Below, in pieces: positions 35,851-45,646 of a stretch of DNA of 64,000 nt; position 1 is the stretch's first letter, and every line of letters begins with the position of its first letter. The position numbers were made by a program, and so were the translations under genes. The DNA is from Thalassobius sp. Cn5-15. GTDB taxonomy: Bacteria; Pseudomonadota; Alphaproteobacteria; Rhodobacterales; Rhodobacteraceae. The notes under the pieces are model-generated. The model had not been told where the DNA came from, made no database searches, and saw nothing but the letters and a program-made list of their open reading frames with translations. Location of the stretch: positions 1 to 64,000 of the forward strand of contig NZ_JAKRGF010000008.1 in NCBI RefSeq assembly GCF_022347685.1, read 5' to 3'.

Positions 35851-37572
35851 TCAGAAGAAGATGTCGTCCAGATCGTCCTCTGACTCGGCGCTCGCCTCGG
35901 CCACTTCAGCAACGGGCGCTGCGGCTTCGGCAGATGCTTGTTCGGCCGCTTCGTCCACCGGTTTCAGATGACCAAACATCACGTCCTGAATGTCACGCTC
36001 TGCCTGCATGGTATAGACCTTGTGGATATCCGCCAAATGCGCATGAAATGTCTCACTCAGCGCTTCTGGATCCAGCGGCAGCGGTGCCATTGCAACCTTT
36101 TCCACCTGATCCAGCAGCTCCAGCTCTTCGACAAAGCTTTCAAAAGCGTCGGCACTGCTGGTGATCGCACTCGCAATCTGCGGCGCGTCGGCCTCCAGGC
36201 TGGGCAAAAGCTTCTCCAACACTTCACGCGCCTCACGCAGGGCAGGATCCTCGCCATCCATGGCGTTCAGATCGACGTTCTCGCTTTCAGCCGCCTCGCG
36301 ATCCGTCCATGCCTGCATCTTGGCCTTGGTCTGTTCCATCGTGTCGGCGAACTTGTCAAAGGTCACCGGCGCCTCCGAGATCACTTCGTTGATCTGCTGC
36401 GAGATCATGATCATATCCATCGCCTGCTTGAACCCTCGGGCACAAGTGATGATGGTGTTGAGCGCCGCCAGCTGCATCTCGAATGCGTTGTCCGACAATA
36501 CCTTGGACCGACTGGCAAGCGCGGTGTCCGCCTCATTCAGGCGCTCCTGTGTCTTGACCTCTGCCTCGGCGTTGGCGGCGAAGTCGAAGCCTTTGCGATC
36601 CATCGGCATGGCCGCTACCGACAATGCATAAGCACTGTTCTGGAAAGAGCCCGCGATCTCATGACACTTGGTCAGGAAATCCTGCTGCCGCGCCCGCAGA
36701 GAGGCAAAGAGCTGCCGCGCTTTGCGGGTATCCGTGATGGTTTCAGTCACCGTTTCCTGCATCTGCGCCCTTGCGAGCAACATCAGACTGGCCGCCTCGG
36801 TCGAATGTGACGGGTATAGCGCCACCCGATCCGAAATAAAGCGCACATGCTCTGCCCGCTGGCGCGACCGGTCGCCAACCTGCAGTGCCGAGATCACTTC
36901 AGAGACGTCTTTTTCTGCGACAGCCACATAATCCGACAACCAAGAAGAGGCGGTAGAGGCCGCTTTCATCCCTTGTTCCAATGCGGTCAGCGCCGCCTCC
37001 AGGGCTTTGGCTTTGGGCTTCAGGCTGGAAAACAGGGCACGAGCACGCGCTTCGACGTTCTGGCCCATATCTTCGGTTGTGGTGACGATGGTGTCGATCA
37101 CATCAAACATCTCCGCCACCAGATTGGTCGCATCGCCAGAAATATCCGAAATGCTTTCGGCCAGACGCACCAGTTGCGCGCCCAGCGCCTTGTGGCGATG
37201 GCTTTGCGCGATGATGCGGGCGTTGAGCGACACGATGTTCGACGACTGAATAATCTTGGACAGATCTTTCAGGGTCGACGACATCTTTCGGCCATTGTCG
37301 CGCAGATCCTGCACGAAGGCCTTGGCGTCTTTACTGTTTTCATCAATCTGCGTCATCAGATCGGAAATGGCGACCTGCTTTTCATTGATCCGTACCAGAT
37401 TTTCTGGCTCCAGAAGCCGGTCCAGATCGGCAACGCCCTTGCGCAGGGTCTTGGTGGTATCAAAGGCAAAGAACAGCTTGTCCAGAATGTCGCTGAGAAC
37501 GGTTTCCATTCGCTGGAACGGACCGTCACTCAACCCCTGCAGCGGCGGTGGAGAGATACGAAAATGTTGCAT
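35851..37572 (-). CDS. Soluble chemotaxis-operon protein with two transducer-tip-like segments
   Basis: This 573-residue, mostly helical protein has no signal peptide or membrane helix. Two separate segments resemble the hairpin tip of methyl-accepting proteins: SSNIVSLNARIIAQS followed by QLVRLAESI (about 107-141), and MQLAALNTIITCARG followed by MISQQINEV (about 366-397). Both are degenerate against LLALNAAIEAARAGE. After an Ala/Glu-rich stretch the protein ends ESEDDLDDIFF, which resembles the CheY-binding C terminus of CheZ (DDLLxxLGF). It is the last gene of the che operon and overlaps cheB by one base. The domain readings are mine; function is unproven. Confidence 0.8.
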   Translation of the reverse strand: MQHFRISPPPLQGLSDGPFQRMETVLSDILDKLFFAFDTTKTLRKGVADLDRLLEPENLVRINEKQVAISDLMTQIDENSKDAKAFVQDLRDNGRKMSSTLKDLSKIIQSSNIVSLNARIIAQSHRHKALGAQLVRLAESISDISGDATNLVAEMFDVIDTIVTTTEDMGQNVEARARALFSSLKPKAKALEAALTALEQGMKAASTASSWLSDYVAVAEKDVSEVISALQVGDRSRQRAEHVRFISDRVALYPSHSTEAASLMLLARAQMQETVTETITDTRKARQLFASLRARQQDFLTKCHEIAGSFQNSAYALSVAAMPMDRKGFDFAANAEAEVKTQERLNEADTALASRSKVLSDNAFEMQLAALNTIITCARGFKQAMDMIMISQQINEVISEAPVTFDKFADTMEQTKAKMQAWTDREAAESENVDLNAMDGEDPALREAREVLEKLLPSLEADAPQIASAITSSADAFESFVEELELLDQVEKVAMAPLPLDPEALSETFHAHLADIHKVYTMQAERDIQDVMFGHLKPVDEAAEQASAEAAAPVAEVAEASAESEDDLDDIFF

Positions 37573-38711
37573 TAGCGTACCCCCCGCGCTGCGATGTGGC
37601 CCAGATGGTTGCGATCAAAAGCCTGAATATGTTCAGCGATCTTGTTGAGGTGCACAGCATTTTCTGCCGCGCCCCGTTCCACTGCTTCGCGCGGCATGCC
37701 GTAGACCACACAGGACTCTTCGTTCTGGGCCAGTGTGGTGGCACCGGCCTGACGCATTTCCAGCAAACTCTGCGCGCCATCGTCACCCATCCCGGTCATG
37801 ATCACTCCCATGGCATTCCCGCCTGCCTGAATAGAAAGCGAGCGGAACAGCACATCCACCGAAGGACGGTGGCGGCTGACCGGCGGACCATCAATGACAC
37901 GGCAGATATAATCGCGCCCCGAACGTTCCAGAATAATATGATGGCTACCCGGCGCCACAACGGCCATGCCGCGGGTCATCTTGTCGCCGTCACGGGCCTC
38001 GCTGATGTTAATCGCGCACAGCTTGTTCAGGCGGTTGGCAAAGGCCTCTGTGAACTTTTCGGGCATGTGCTGCACGATGGCGATCGGTGGGCTGTCGGCA
38101 GGCAGCATCTGCAGCATTTTCGCCAACGCCTCGGTCCCTCCCGTAGAGGCCCCAATGCCGATGACCGGCGGCGTGCGCAGCACCGGCGGTGCGTTGGGCG
38201 AACGGGCCGCCATGATCACGTCCGCAGTTTCTTTCTTCAGCGGTTTCACGTCGCGCGCTGGTGGGCGACGTTTACGTGCCTTTGGGCTGACGCGGGCATG
38301 GGCGGCGGCGCGCACGGCGTCGCAAACACGATTCATCCCGTGGTCATCCTTGGACAACGCGCCAATGGAGGATTTCGCCAGCACCTCAACTGCACCCATT
38401 TCCAGCGCCTTCATCGAGGCAGAAGACCCCTTTTCAGTGTGGTTGGAACAGATCACCACCGGCATAGGGTGCTGGGCCATGATCCGGCGCAGAAAGGTCA
38501 AACCGTCCATACGCGGCATCTCCACGTCCAGCAGCATCACATCCGGCAGTCCCTTGCGCATTTTTTCGGCGGCATCAAATGGGTCTTTGGCCATGTCCAC
38601 GACCTTCAGGTCGGGCTGGGTTTCAATCATATTCTTGAGCATGGTACGCGCGGTGAGGCTGTCTTCGACAATCATCACCTTGATTTGCTCGTCACTCGTT
38701 ACTGCATTCAT
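37572..38711 (-). CDS. cheB: Chemotaxis protein-glutamate methylesterase CheB
   Basis: CheB demethylates and deamidates transducers and is activated by CheA. The 379-residue protein has a receiver (VMIVEDSLTARTMLKNMI, phospho-Asp in VMLLDVEMPRMDGLTFL) and a linker. The esterase domain has catalytic Ser in IGIGASTGGTEAL, His in IVQHMPEKFTEAFANRLN and Asp in TGMGDDGAQSLLEM. It follows cheR by three bases and overlaps the next gene by one (TAATG). Confidence 0.97.
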   Translation of the reverse strand: MNAVTSDEQIKVMIVEDSLTARTMLKNMIETQPDLKVVDMAKDPFDAAEKMRKGLPDVMLLDVEMPRMDGLTFLRRIMAQHPMPVVICSNHTEKGSSASMKALEMGAVEVLAKSSIGALSKDDHGMNRVCDAVRAAAHARVSPKARKRRPPARDVKPLKKETADVIMAARSPNAPPVLRTPPVIGIGASTGGTEALAKMLQMLPADSPPIAIVQHMPEKFTEAFANRLNKLCAINISEARDGDKMTRGMAVVAPGSHHIILERSGRDYICRVIDGPPVSRHRPSVDVLFRSLSIQAGGNAMGVIMTGMGDDGAQSLLEMRQAGATTLAQNEESCVVYGMPREAVERGAAENAVHLNKIAEHIQAFDRNHLGHIAARGVR

Positions 38712-38714
38712 TCG

Positions 38715-39548
38715 TTATGCCTCCTTCCGGAAAACAGCGGCAGCTTTCTGGATCAGACGTGGATCCGAAGCGACCGAGGTTTCCGAATGCCCCACAAACA
38801 GATAGCCACCGGGTTTCAAATGATCGGTGACCGAGGAAACAACCCGTCGCTGGGTTGCTTCGTCAAAATAAATCAAGACGTTCCGCAGAAAGGCGACATC
38901 CATCATCTTCTCTACCGGATAGGTCTTATCCATCAGGTTCATTTGGGCAAACCCAACGCGATCGCGCAGCTGTTTGACCACCCGGGTCAGCTGACGGCCG
39001 ACACTGTCATGGCCTTCCTCCAGATAGAGGGCGCGCATGTCGTCGGGCACGTCCACCACTTCCTCAGGGGTGTAGATGCCTTTACGGGCCTTGCGCACCA
39101 TTTCGGTCGACAGATCCGTACCCACGATGGAGAAATTGAACCCCGGCGTGCGTTTACTGTGTTCGTTCAGCACCATCGCAGTTGTGTAAGCCTCTTCGCC
39201 GCTGGAACTGGCGGCAGACCACACCTTGAACACCTGACTGGTGGACTGACCCGGCAAGACAGTGCGGACCAGATAGTCAAAATGGGCATCTTCACGAAAG
39301 AAGTCCGTTTTGTTGGTCGTCATCACATTGATGATCTGCGGCAATTCAGTTTCCAGCAGACCTTCGTTCATCACCATTTTCAGATAGGTGCGCAGGTCAC
39401 GGATCCCGAGGGCACGGACACGCTTGCGCAGCCGGCCTTCGATCATGGTGCGTTTGTTTTCCGGCAGCTGAATGCCGGTCTTGCTGGTGATGATTTCGCA
39501 CAGCTTTTTTTGCAGGGCGCGATCTGCCTCCAAAGTTGCTGTGCTCAT
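38715..39548 (-). CDS. cheR: Chemotaxis protein methyltransferase CheR
   Basis: CheR methylates glutamates of the transducers with S-adenosylmethionine. The 277-residue protein has the helical N domain (CEIITSKTGIQLPENKRTMI), then the SAM domain with FKVWSAASSSGEEAYTTAM, FSIVGTDLSTEMVRKARKG and FLRNVLIYFDEATQRRVV. The usual WCRDR/GC motif reads WSAAS, a common variant. Its start overlaps the end of the upstream cheW by four bases. Confidence 0.97.
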   Translation of the reverse strand: MSTATLEADRALQKKLCEIITSKTGIQLPENKRTMIEGRLRKRVRALGIRDLRTYLKMVMNEGLLETELPQIINVMTTNKTDFFREDAHFDYLVRTVLPGQSTSQVFKVWSAASSSGEEAYTTAMVLNEHSKRTPGFNFSIVGTDLSTEMVRKARKGIYTPEEVVDVPDDMRALYLEEGHDSVGRQLTRVVKQLRDRVGFAQMNLMDKTYPVEKMMDVAFLRNVLIYFDEATQRRVVSSVTDHLKPGGYLFVGHSETSVASDPRLIQKAAAVFRKEA

Positions 39549-40072
39549 ACCGCTTCCCGGTACGCACCCTGGTCCGCCTCTACCTGTTGATGGAAATCTG
39601 AAATCACGCCAGAACTGAACATGCCGTCAAGGTTCAACACCGTGACAAAGCCACCGTCACGGCGACCAACGCCTGCGACCATACGATTGTCCCAGTTCAA
39701 CAGGCCTTCGTTGGCAAATTCTTCCAGACGGTCGTCGTCAAGGCGGGTCACTTCAAACACCCGATCCGCACGCAGGCCAACCGCATGTTCCTTGCCGCCC
39801 ATGTTGATCAGCAACACGATAATCCGGGTGTCCGGTTCATTGTCACGGTAGGGGCGTGCCATTAACAGACGCAGGTCCGCCACCAGAACGCTTTCGCCGC
39901 GCAGGTCGATATAGCCCAGCAGGTAATCAGGCGTATGCGGCAGGGGCGTGACGGGTTTGGGATCCAGGATCTCTTTCACGCGCACAACAGGCAGCGCAAC
40001 CTTCTCGTCACCCAAACCACAGGTCAGATAAGTTTTCTGGACTTCGTCCACAGTTGTATTGGTCTCAAACAC
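39545..40072 (-). CDS. cheW: Chemotaxis coupling protein CheW (first copy in cheR order)
   Basis: CheW links transducers to CheA. This 175-residue copy starts with GTG at 40072, with GGAGG six bases upstream. The core shows YLTCGLGDEKVALPVVRVKEIL, LLGYIDLRGESVLVADLRLLM and KEHAVGLRADRVFEV. It overlaps cheR by four bases and follows the other cheW by about 100 bases. Two different CheW proteins in one operon suggest separate roles or array geometries. Confidence 0.95.
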   Translation of the reverse strand: MFETNTTVDEVQKTYLTCGLGDEKVALPVVRVKEILDPKPVTPLPHTPDYLLGYIDLRGESVLVADLRLLMARPYRDNEPDTRIIVLLINMGGKEHAVGLRADRVFEVTRLDDDRLEEFANEGLLNWDNRMVAGVGRRDGGFVTVLNLDGMFSSGVISDFHQQVEADQGAYREAV

Positions 40073-40174
40073 CTTGGGCCTCCGGCAAATAGGGGGTGGG
40101 GCAAAAGCAGGGCATGCGCCCAGCAGGTGCCTGTTTGTGATGGATAGAACGTTCGCGCATATTCGGGCCCACCT

Positions 40175-40675
40175 TTAAGTCAGGCTGTCATCCGTGGGCA
40201 TCGCGCCGAGGTATTCTTCGGCGATCTTCTCCACGTCGATCAAATTAACGAAACGGTCTTTCCAACGGCCGATACCTTTGATTGCGCCTTGCGGCCAGCG
40301 AGTGCCAACGGACGGAACCTTCTGAATCGTTTCAGGATCCAGCGCCAGAACCGCATGCACTTTTTCAGCAATCACGCCGAGGGTCATAGTCCCCTCTTCC
40401 AGTGCCAGTTCCAACACCAAAACACGGGTGTCGATGTCAAAGGGCTTCTGCTCCATCTCGAAAATCGGCCTTAGATCGGCCACCGGCAGAACCACACCGC
40501 GCACATTGATCAGACCTGCAGAATAGGGACCGGCCAATGGCACACGGGTCAGCTTGGGCGGTTCCAGCACTTCGCGCAGGATGCGGGTCGGCACGACCAG
40601 CAGCTCACCACCCATTTCAAAGGCAACCATATCCTTCAGGTCATCTTCGCTTGCAGATACCAGTTCTAGGGTCAT
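40175..40675 (-). CDS. cheW: Chemotaxis coupling protein CheW (second copy)
   Basis: This 166-residue CheW-domain protein has DMVAFEMGGELLVVPTRILREV, SAGLINVRGVVLPVADLRPIF and the usual closing FVNLIDVEKIAEEYL. It overlaps the end of cheA by four bases, so it is probably translated in step with the kinase. It diverges from the other CheW of the operon in the loops. The C terminus is acidic (EEYLGAMPTDDSLT). Confidence 0.94.
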   Translation of the reverse strand: MTLELVSASEDDLKDMVAFEMGGELLVVPTRILREVLEPPKLTRVPLAGPYSAGLINVRGVVLPVADLRPIFEMEQKPFDIDTRVLVLELALEEGTMTLGVIAEKVHAVLALDPETIQKVPSVGTRWPQGAIKGIGRWKDRFVNLIDVEKIAEEYLGAMPTDDSLT

Positions 40676-42690
40676 GCTGCTTGCTCCTTTCCGTCTTGGT
40701 CGAGGCCTTGCGCCTTCACCAGTTGCGCCACATCCACGATCAGAGCCACATCGCCATCGCCAAGGATCGTCGCCCCGGAGAAGACATTGAGGCGGCTGTG
40801 CATCGGAGACAGCTGCTTGATCACCGTCTGGTAGGACCCGATGATACGATCCACCGCCAAACCGATCTGTTGATCGCCGGTGCGCACCAGAACCACCTTG
40901 GGGAATTCAGCGCGTTCGCCACCAGTTTCAAAAATCTCGCGCAGCCGCATGATCGAAATCAGTTTTTCGCGCAGTTCGACGGTGGTGGTGGGATCACTGC
41001 CATCGCGGATCGCCTCAGGCTCTTCGACGATGCCCTCAACTGCAGCCAGCGGCACAGTGTAGCGGTCTTCGCCAACCTGCAGCAGCAGACCATCGATGAT
41101 CGCCAAAGTCAGCGGCAGACGCAGCGTGAAGGAGCTGCCCGCGCCCAGTTCCGATTCAATCTCGACCGAACCACGCAACGCCTCAACGGTAGATTTCACC
41201 ACGTCGGTGCCCACGCCACGACCGGACAGATCAGTCACCTGTTCAGCGGTAGAGAAGCCGGGCGCCATCAACAGCTGGAAGATCTCGCCACGCGACAGAT
41301 TGGCATCTGCCGATACCAAACCACGGTCAATAGCACGACCAAGGATAAAGTCGGGGTCCAACCCCTTACCATCATCCTGGACCGAGATCAGCACATCCGC
41401 ACCAGAATAGGATGCCTTCAGGCGCACAGTGCCGCGCGCTGGCTTGCCAGCGGCCACACGAGTGTCGTTATCCTCCAACCCGTGGTCAACGGCATTACGC
41501 AGGATATGGACCAGCGGATCGGACAACTTTTCGATCACTGTCTTGTCCAGCTCGGTCTCTTCGCCCTCAATCACAAAGTCGAAGTCCTTGCCGGTCTTGC
41601 CTGCCAGATCATGCGCCAGCCGCTGGAAACGGCCAGTGATCGACGATAGCGGGGTCAGACGGATCGCCATTGTGGTGTCGCGCAGACCCAGCGCCAGACG
41701 GCGGATATCTTCCACCACCTCAGTCAGGTTCGGATCGTTCAGCTTCTGCGCCAGATCACTCAGCCGGGCCTCTGCAATCACCAACTCGCCAACGCGGTCC
41801 ATGATGTCATCCAGACGTTCGGCAGACACGCGCATCTGCACGTTGGCGGACCCAGATTTCTTGGCCGCAGGCTTCTTGGTATCAGCCTTAGGAGCCTCTG
41901 CTTTCGCGGTTTCTGCCGCTGGAGCCTCCTCAACCGTTACCTCAGCCTCTGCGACTTCAACTGCAGCGGGAGCTGCTGCGCGGATCGCGGTCAGTTCCAG
42001 TTCCATAGAATCCTCGTGGAACATGAAAACATCGCGGATCTCTTCTTCGTCCGCGTCTGCAGGCAGGAGGAGTTCCCAAGCGGTGTGCAACTCATTCGGT
42101 TTCAGCTCTGCCAGTGCGGGCAGACCATCCACAATCGCCTCCACCTTGGTGTCAGGGCCACCAATTTCCAGCAATTCCTCCAGGATCGCCACCGGATTAC
42201 CACCAATTTCCATAAACTCGGGCGGCAGCTTGTAGCGCAGCTTCCAGCCCTCAATCTCGCCCTTCGCTTCAGCTGCGGCCTCTTCAACCACCTCAGCCTC
42301 AGCTGCTGCCGGGGCCGCATCACCGGAGGTGGCCGCAGACAGCGCCGCCTTCAGTTCAGCGTCCTTTTCGGCAGCCGGATCTTCGCCTTCCAGAAGAGCC
42401 ACGATCAGATCATAGGCCTTCAGCGACACAGCGATCAGATCAGGTGTCACAACCGCATTGCCCGACCGTACCTGTTCAAAGGCCGCTTCAAAGTCATGGA
42501 TAAACTCTGCCAGTCGGGCAAACCCGAACATCGCACCAGTGCCTTTCAGCGTGTGCAGATCGCGGAACACCTGCGTGACCAGATCCATATCTTCAGGGGT
42601 GGAATTAAGCTGCAGCAGGCATTCCTGCAAACTCTCGATCAGCGCTTCCGTTTCTTGGCGGAAGATTTCCTGGGTTTCCTCATCAATCAT
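40672..42690 (-). CDS. cheA: Chemotaxis histidine kinase CheA
   Basis: CheA phosphorylates CheY and CheB on transducer command. The 672-residue protein has an N-terminal Hpt domain with phospho-His in FRDLHTLKGTGAMFGF (about 48). A middle region follows (about 130-270) that includes an Ala/Glu/Lys-rich linker. Then come the dimerisation domain (MRVSAERLDDIMDRVGELVI), the ATPase (LVHILRNAVDHGLE, DDGKGLDPDFI, LSGRGVGTDVVKS) and the C-terminal CheW-like domain. Its start shares one base with the cheY stop (TGATG). Confidence 0.97.
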   Translation of the reverse strand: MIDEETQEIFRQETEALIESLQECLLQLNSTPEDMDLVTQVFRDLHTLKGTGAMFGFARLAEFIHDFEAAFEQVRSGNAVVTPDLIAVSLKAYDLIVALLEGEDPAAEKDAELKAALSAATSGDAAPAAAEAEVVEEAAAEAKGEIEGWKLRYKLPPEFMEIGGNPVAILEELLEIGGPDTKVEAIVDGLPALAELKPNELHTAWELLLPADADEEEIRDVFMFHEDSMELELTAIRAAAPAAVEVAEAEVTVEEAPAAETAKAEAPKADTKKPAAKKSGSANVQMRVSAERLDDIMDRVGELVIAEARLSDLAQKLNDPNLTEVVEDIRRLALGLRDTTMAIRLTPLSSITGRFQRLAHDLAGKTGKDFDFVIEGEETELDKTVIEKLSDPLVHILRNAVDHGLEDNDTRVAAGKPARGTVRLKASYSGADVLISVQDDGKGLDPDFILGRAIDRGLVSADANLSRGEIFQLLMAPGFSTAEQVTDLSGRGVGTDVVKSTVEALRGSVEIESELGAGSSFTLRLPLTLAIIDGLLLQVGEDRYTVPLAAVEGIVEEPEAIRDGSDPTTTVELREKLISIMRLREIFETGGERAEFPKVVLVRTGDQQIGLAVDRIIGSYQTVIKQLSPMHSRLNVFSGATILGDGDVALIVDVAQLVKAQGLDQDGKEQAA

Positions 42691-43055
42691 CAGCCGACAA
42701 CCTTTTTCACTACGGCCAACAGTTTGGCCTGTTCAAAAGGCTTCATCACCCACCCCAACGCGCCAGCGGCTTTGGCCTGGCTTTTCAGGTCACCTTCGCT
42801 TTCGGTGGAGAGGAAGATGATCGGCACGCCAGAGGACGACGGATCATTGCGGTATGCCTGAATGAACTCGATCCCCGTCATGTTCGGCATGTTCTGGTCG
42901 GTGATGACCATGTCAAAGCGTTTGGCCTTGGCTGTGTCCAGACCTTCAGCGCCATCCTCGCACTGGGTCACTTCATAGCCTTCCTGCTGCAGGGTCATTG
43001 CTACCATTCGCCGAACCGATGGCGAATCGTCGATAATCAGAATTTCTTTACTCAT
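42690..43055 (-). CDS. cheY: Chemotaxis response regulator CheY
   Basis: A 121-residue single receiver domain: EILIIDDSPSVRRMVAMTL, phospho-acceptor Asp in DMVITDQNMPNMTGIEFI, Thr/Ser switch in IIFLSTES and Lys in GWVMKPFEQAKLLAVV. There is no output domain. It overlaps cheA by one base. Its likely partners are CheA here and the flagellar switch, which is encoded elsewhere. Confidence 0.96.
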   Translation of the reverse strand: MSKEILIIDDSPSVRRMVAMTLQQEGYEVTQCEDGAEGLDTAKAKRFDMVITDQNMPNMTGIEFIQAYRNDPSSSGVPIIFLSTESEGDLKSQAKAAGALGWVMKPFEQAKLLAVVKKVVG

Positions 43056-43085
43056 GTCATACTACCTTCAGCAATTTGGGTCGTT

Positions 43086-43373
43086 TCAGGCCGCTTGGGC
43101 CAACGCGTGATCAAACCCCGTGGTAGCAAGCATCGCACCAAAGGGGGCTACATCCTTCAACGACGCAACTGCGCCGGATTTAACCTTTCCATCACGCACC
43201 GCCGCACAAAGTAGCTGACCCAGACCGAAGAGGACCGCACTGGGGATGTCATCAGCCAAATTGGCGGTGAGGCCGCAGGCCTCTACCCCCGCAAGCTGAT
43301 CGCGCAGCGGCACAAGGCTGTCGAAGGTGCTGGTGCTGTCCAGCGTGATGTTGATTTCCGTTTCCGGCATCAT
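43086..43373 (-). CDS. STAS-like protein of the chemotaxis operon
   Basis: This 95-residue protein has the length and secondary-structure pattern of small STAS-domain proteins (INITLDSTSTFDSLVPLRDQ, then LADDIPSAVLFGLGQLLCAA). The similarity is modest and no phosphorylatable serine in the usual DSSG motif is visible. Two adjacent ATG codons follow AAAGGA; either could start it. It lies between the transducer gene and cheY, 30 bases before the latter, as in several alphaproteobacterial che operons. Role unknown. Confidence 0.72.
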   Translation of the reverse strand: MMPETEINITLDSTSTFDSLVPLRDQLAGVEACGLTANLADDIPSAVLFGLGQLLCAAVRDGKVKSGAVASLKDVAPFGAMLATTGFDHALAQAA

Positions 43374-43497
43374 TGTTTCCTTTCATCGCGACCGGGCCAA
43401 AGTCGCGGGTTTTTCACACAGGGCTGCGAGGGGCCTAGTTGCAGCACAGGGTCGACTGGCCCCGTCGGATCTCGCCCTCGGGACCAGCCAGTTAACA

Positions 43498-45090
43498 TCA
43501 GGACGCGATTTTGAAGTCGCTTTCGTCCGTGTCCTCATCGCTGAGATCAAAGGCCGTCACCTCGGCAGAGGTTTGCGCCACCTCGGCCTCATCCACGCGG
43601 AAGAACGAGATGACATCCGCCAACCGTTCTGCCTGACTGGACAGCTCGGTCGCGGCCGATGACATCTCTTCGGCGGCGGCGGTGTTTTCCTGCGTCACAC
43701 CATCAAGGCGCTGCACAGATTCGTTGATCTGGCTGGACCCAATCGCCAATTCACGCGATGCGCCGGTGATGCCGCTGACCAAGGCAGCGGTTTTTTCGAT
43801 GTTGGGCACAAGTGTTTCCAACATCTCACCAGCCGTGGCTGCACTTTTGACTGTATCAGAGGACAGCGTGGAAATCTCCGCTGCGGCCTGCTGGCTGTTT
43901 TCAGCCAGCTTGCGCACCTCTGCGGCCACAACGGCAAAACCGCGACCATGTTCACCAGCGCGCGCAGCCTCAACAGCAGCGTTCAGCGCCAAGAGATCCG
44001 TCTGACGGGCAATTTCCTGCAACACATTGATACGCTCACCAATGGTTTTCATCGCCGTCACCGCATCTGCCACCGCGACACCGGAACGCTGTGCCTCATC
44101 GGCAGAGCGGCGCGCCATCTCTTCGGTGCTGATCGCGTTTTCCGAACTGGAAGAGATATTGGCAGACATCTGTTCCACCGCCGAAGACACCTCTTCAGTC
44201 GACGACGCCTGTACCGACGCCCCTTCAGACAGCGATTCTGACGTACCTGCCATCTGATCAGCACCCGCCGCCAGATTGCGTACCGCGCTGCCGACATTGC
44301 CGACGGTTTCACGCAGTTTATGGACCATGTCGTTCTGCGCCCGCAGAAGATCCGCGATCTCATGCTGACCAGTGACCTCAACAGTGCTGGTCAGATCACC
44401 GTCCGCTACATTACGGGCCAAGCCAATCGAATGGCGTAGCCCATTGGACAGGGTGCGCAGGATCAACAAAGACGAAATCAGCGCGATCACACCAGCCACT
44501 GCGGCGGCCACAATCAACTTGTATCGCGCCTTGGCAAAATCCGCCTCGGATCGCGCAATGGAATCATTGAGCTGCGCGGTATAAGATTTCTGCAGCTTCA
44601 TCGCCACGGCCGCAGCAGCATGCACTGCGTCTGAGGCGGATGTGTGGTAGATCTCTTCTGCCTCAGCACGACCGGCCAATCTGGCCGCAATCGCATCTTC
44701 GGTGAGCTTCTCAAATTGTTTGATCTTGTCAGACAGTTCTGTCAGCAACTGCTTTTCTTCTTCGGTCGCAAGGCTGAGCAACTCGTCGATCACCGCATCC
44801 AACTGCGCCACCTGAGTGGCCACTTCGCCGCGCTGACGGTCGATACGCGCGGTTGGATCCGCTTCACCCTGCCATTCGATCAGGATATCAGCACTGTCCA
44901 GACGGATCCCTTGCCCCAGGATAAACACCTGCTGTGCAAACAACAGTTTTGCCGCGTCTTCTCTTGCGACACGGTTTAGTGCGGCATCCGCAGCGTTCAG
45001 CTGCCGCACCGCGAAAAATACGCTGCCTGCAAAGATCAGCAACAGTGCGGCAAACGTAAGGGCCAGCCGTGCCTTGATCGTCAATCTCAT
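43498..45090 (-). CDS. Methyl-accepting chemotaxis protein
   Basis: This 530-residue transducer starts at ATG 45090 with AAGGGGA upstream; the longer frame adds 34 spurious residues. It has a first membrane helix ([18 protein letters not shown]), a periplasmic four-helix-bundle-like sensor (about 32-185), and a second helix ([20 protein letters not shown]). HAMP ([19 protein letters not shown]) and the signalling domain follow, with the tip [20 protein letters not shown]. There is no NWETF-type CheR/CheB-binding pentapeptide; it ends ESDFKIAS. It is first in the che operon. The ligand is unknown. Confidence 0.95.
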   Translation of the reverse strand: MRLTIKARLALTFAALLLIFAGSVFFAVRQLNAADAALNRVAREDAAKLLFAQQVFILGQGIRLDSADILIEWQGEADPTARIDRQRGEVATQVAQLDAVIDELLSLATEEEKQLLTELSDKIKQFEKLTEDAIAARLAGRAEAEEIYHTSASDAVHAAAAVAMKLQKSYTAQLNDSIARSEADFAKARYKLIVAAAVAGVIALISSLLILRTLSNGLRHSIGLARNVADGDLTSTVEVTGQHEIADLLRAQNDMVHKLRETVGNVGSAVRNLAAGADQMAGTSESLSEGASVQASSTEEVSSAVEQMSANISSSSENAISTEEMARRSADEAQRSGVAVADAVTAMKTIGERINVLQEIARQTDLLALNAAVEAARAGEHGRGFAVVAAEVRKLAENSQQAAAEISTLSSDTVKSAATAGEMLETLVPNIEKTAALVSGITGASRELAIGSSQINESVQRLDGVTQENTAAAEEMSSAATELSSQAERLADVISFFRVDEAEVAQTSAEVTAFDLSDEDTDESDFKIAS

Positions 45091-45528
45091 TAGATTTCCC
45101 CTTGGATTCGGCAATTGCGGTCTAAACGCGACCCCAGACCTGCGCTCGGCAATACACAACGACTTGCAGCCGGGCCTTTGGGGGCCACGCATTTGGGGTC
45201 TCGGGGTATTCGTAAGGGGGGTCTAGGCTGGGTTGAGATCACGAAGACACACACAATCACACAAGTTAACATTGGTTCAGGTCACAACGACGCATAGGTC
45301 GCCTGAAACTATGAACGGCAGAACAGGGGTGTGTTTTCGCGGACCCTACGGAGTCGCAGCGTCAACTAGGCATCCGGCTAGCGGGGCCCCATACTTTTGC
45401 AGGTGCTGCAATCAGCGAAGACGGAAAACGCAAAAAATCGCCCGAAGGCGCCGACTGAGAAACATACATAAACGCGCTGTGTAGTGACCCGTTTGTCGCA
45501 GCCTGTATGTCTGACATGTAGGGGGGAA
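45091..45528. other. Intergenic region upstream of the che operon
   Basis: About 440 bases between the transducer gene and tRNA-Met, both on the minus strand. It should hold the che operon promoter, but I see no clear sigma-70, sigma-54 or sigma-28 element, hairpin or RNA. Short open frames at 45115-45484 look non-coding. Confidence 0.5.
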
Positions 45529-45605
45529 TGGTAGCGGAGGAGGGACTTGAACCCCCGACACGCGGATTATGATTCCGCTGCTCTAACCAACTGAGCTACT
45601 CCGCC
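45529..45605 (-). tRNA. tRNA-Met (anticodon CAT)
   Basis: A 77-base cloverleaf on the minus strand. The acceptor GGCGGAG pairs with CTCCGCT (first pair G-U), the D-arm is GCTCAGTTGGTTAGAGC, and the anticodon stem GCGGA/TCCGC has loop ATCATAA (CAT). The T-arm GGGGGTTCAAGTCCC and an encoded CCA follow. The absence of the three G-C pairs next to the anticodon and the normal acceptor argue for elongator rather than initiator tRNA; a lysidine-modified Ile tRNA cannot be excluded by eye. Confidence 0.95.
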
Positions 45606-45617
45606 GAAGTGAGCGTG

Positions 45618-45646
45618 GAATTACGGCGAAGGACGCGGAGGGTCAA
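45618..45646 (-). promoter_or_regulatory. Promoter of tRNA-Met
   Basis: On the minus strand TTGACC (45646-45641) and TAATTC (45623-45618) are 17 bases apart, placing the transcription start about six bases before the tRNA. Confidence 0.65.

Noticed and set aside
45115-45484. Short frames in the gap between the transducer gene and tRNA-Met
   Set aside because: No ribosome sites, arginine-rich unstructured products, overlapping one another.
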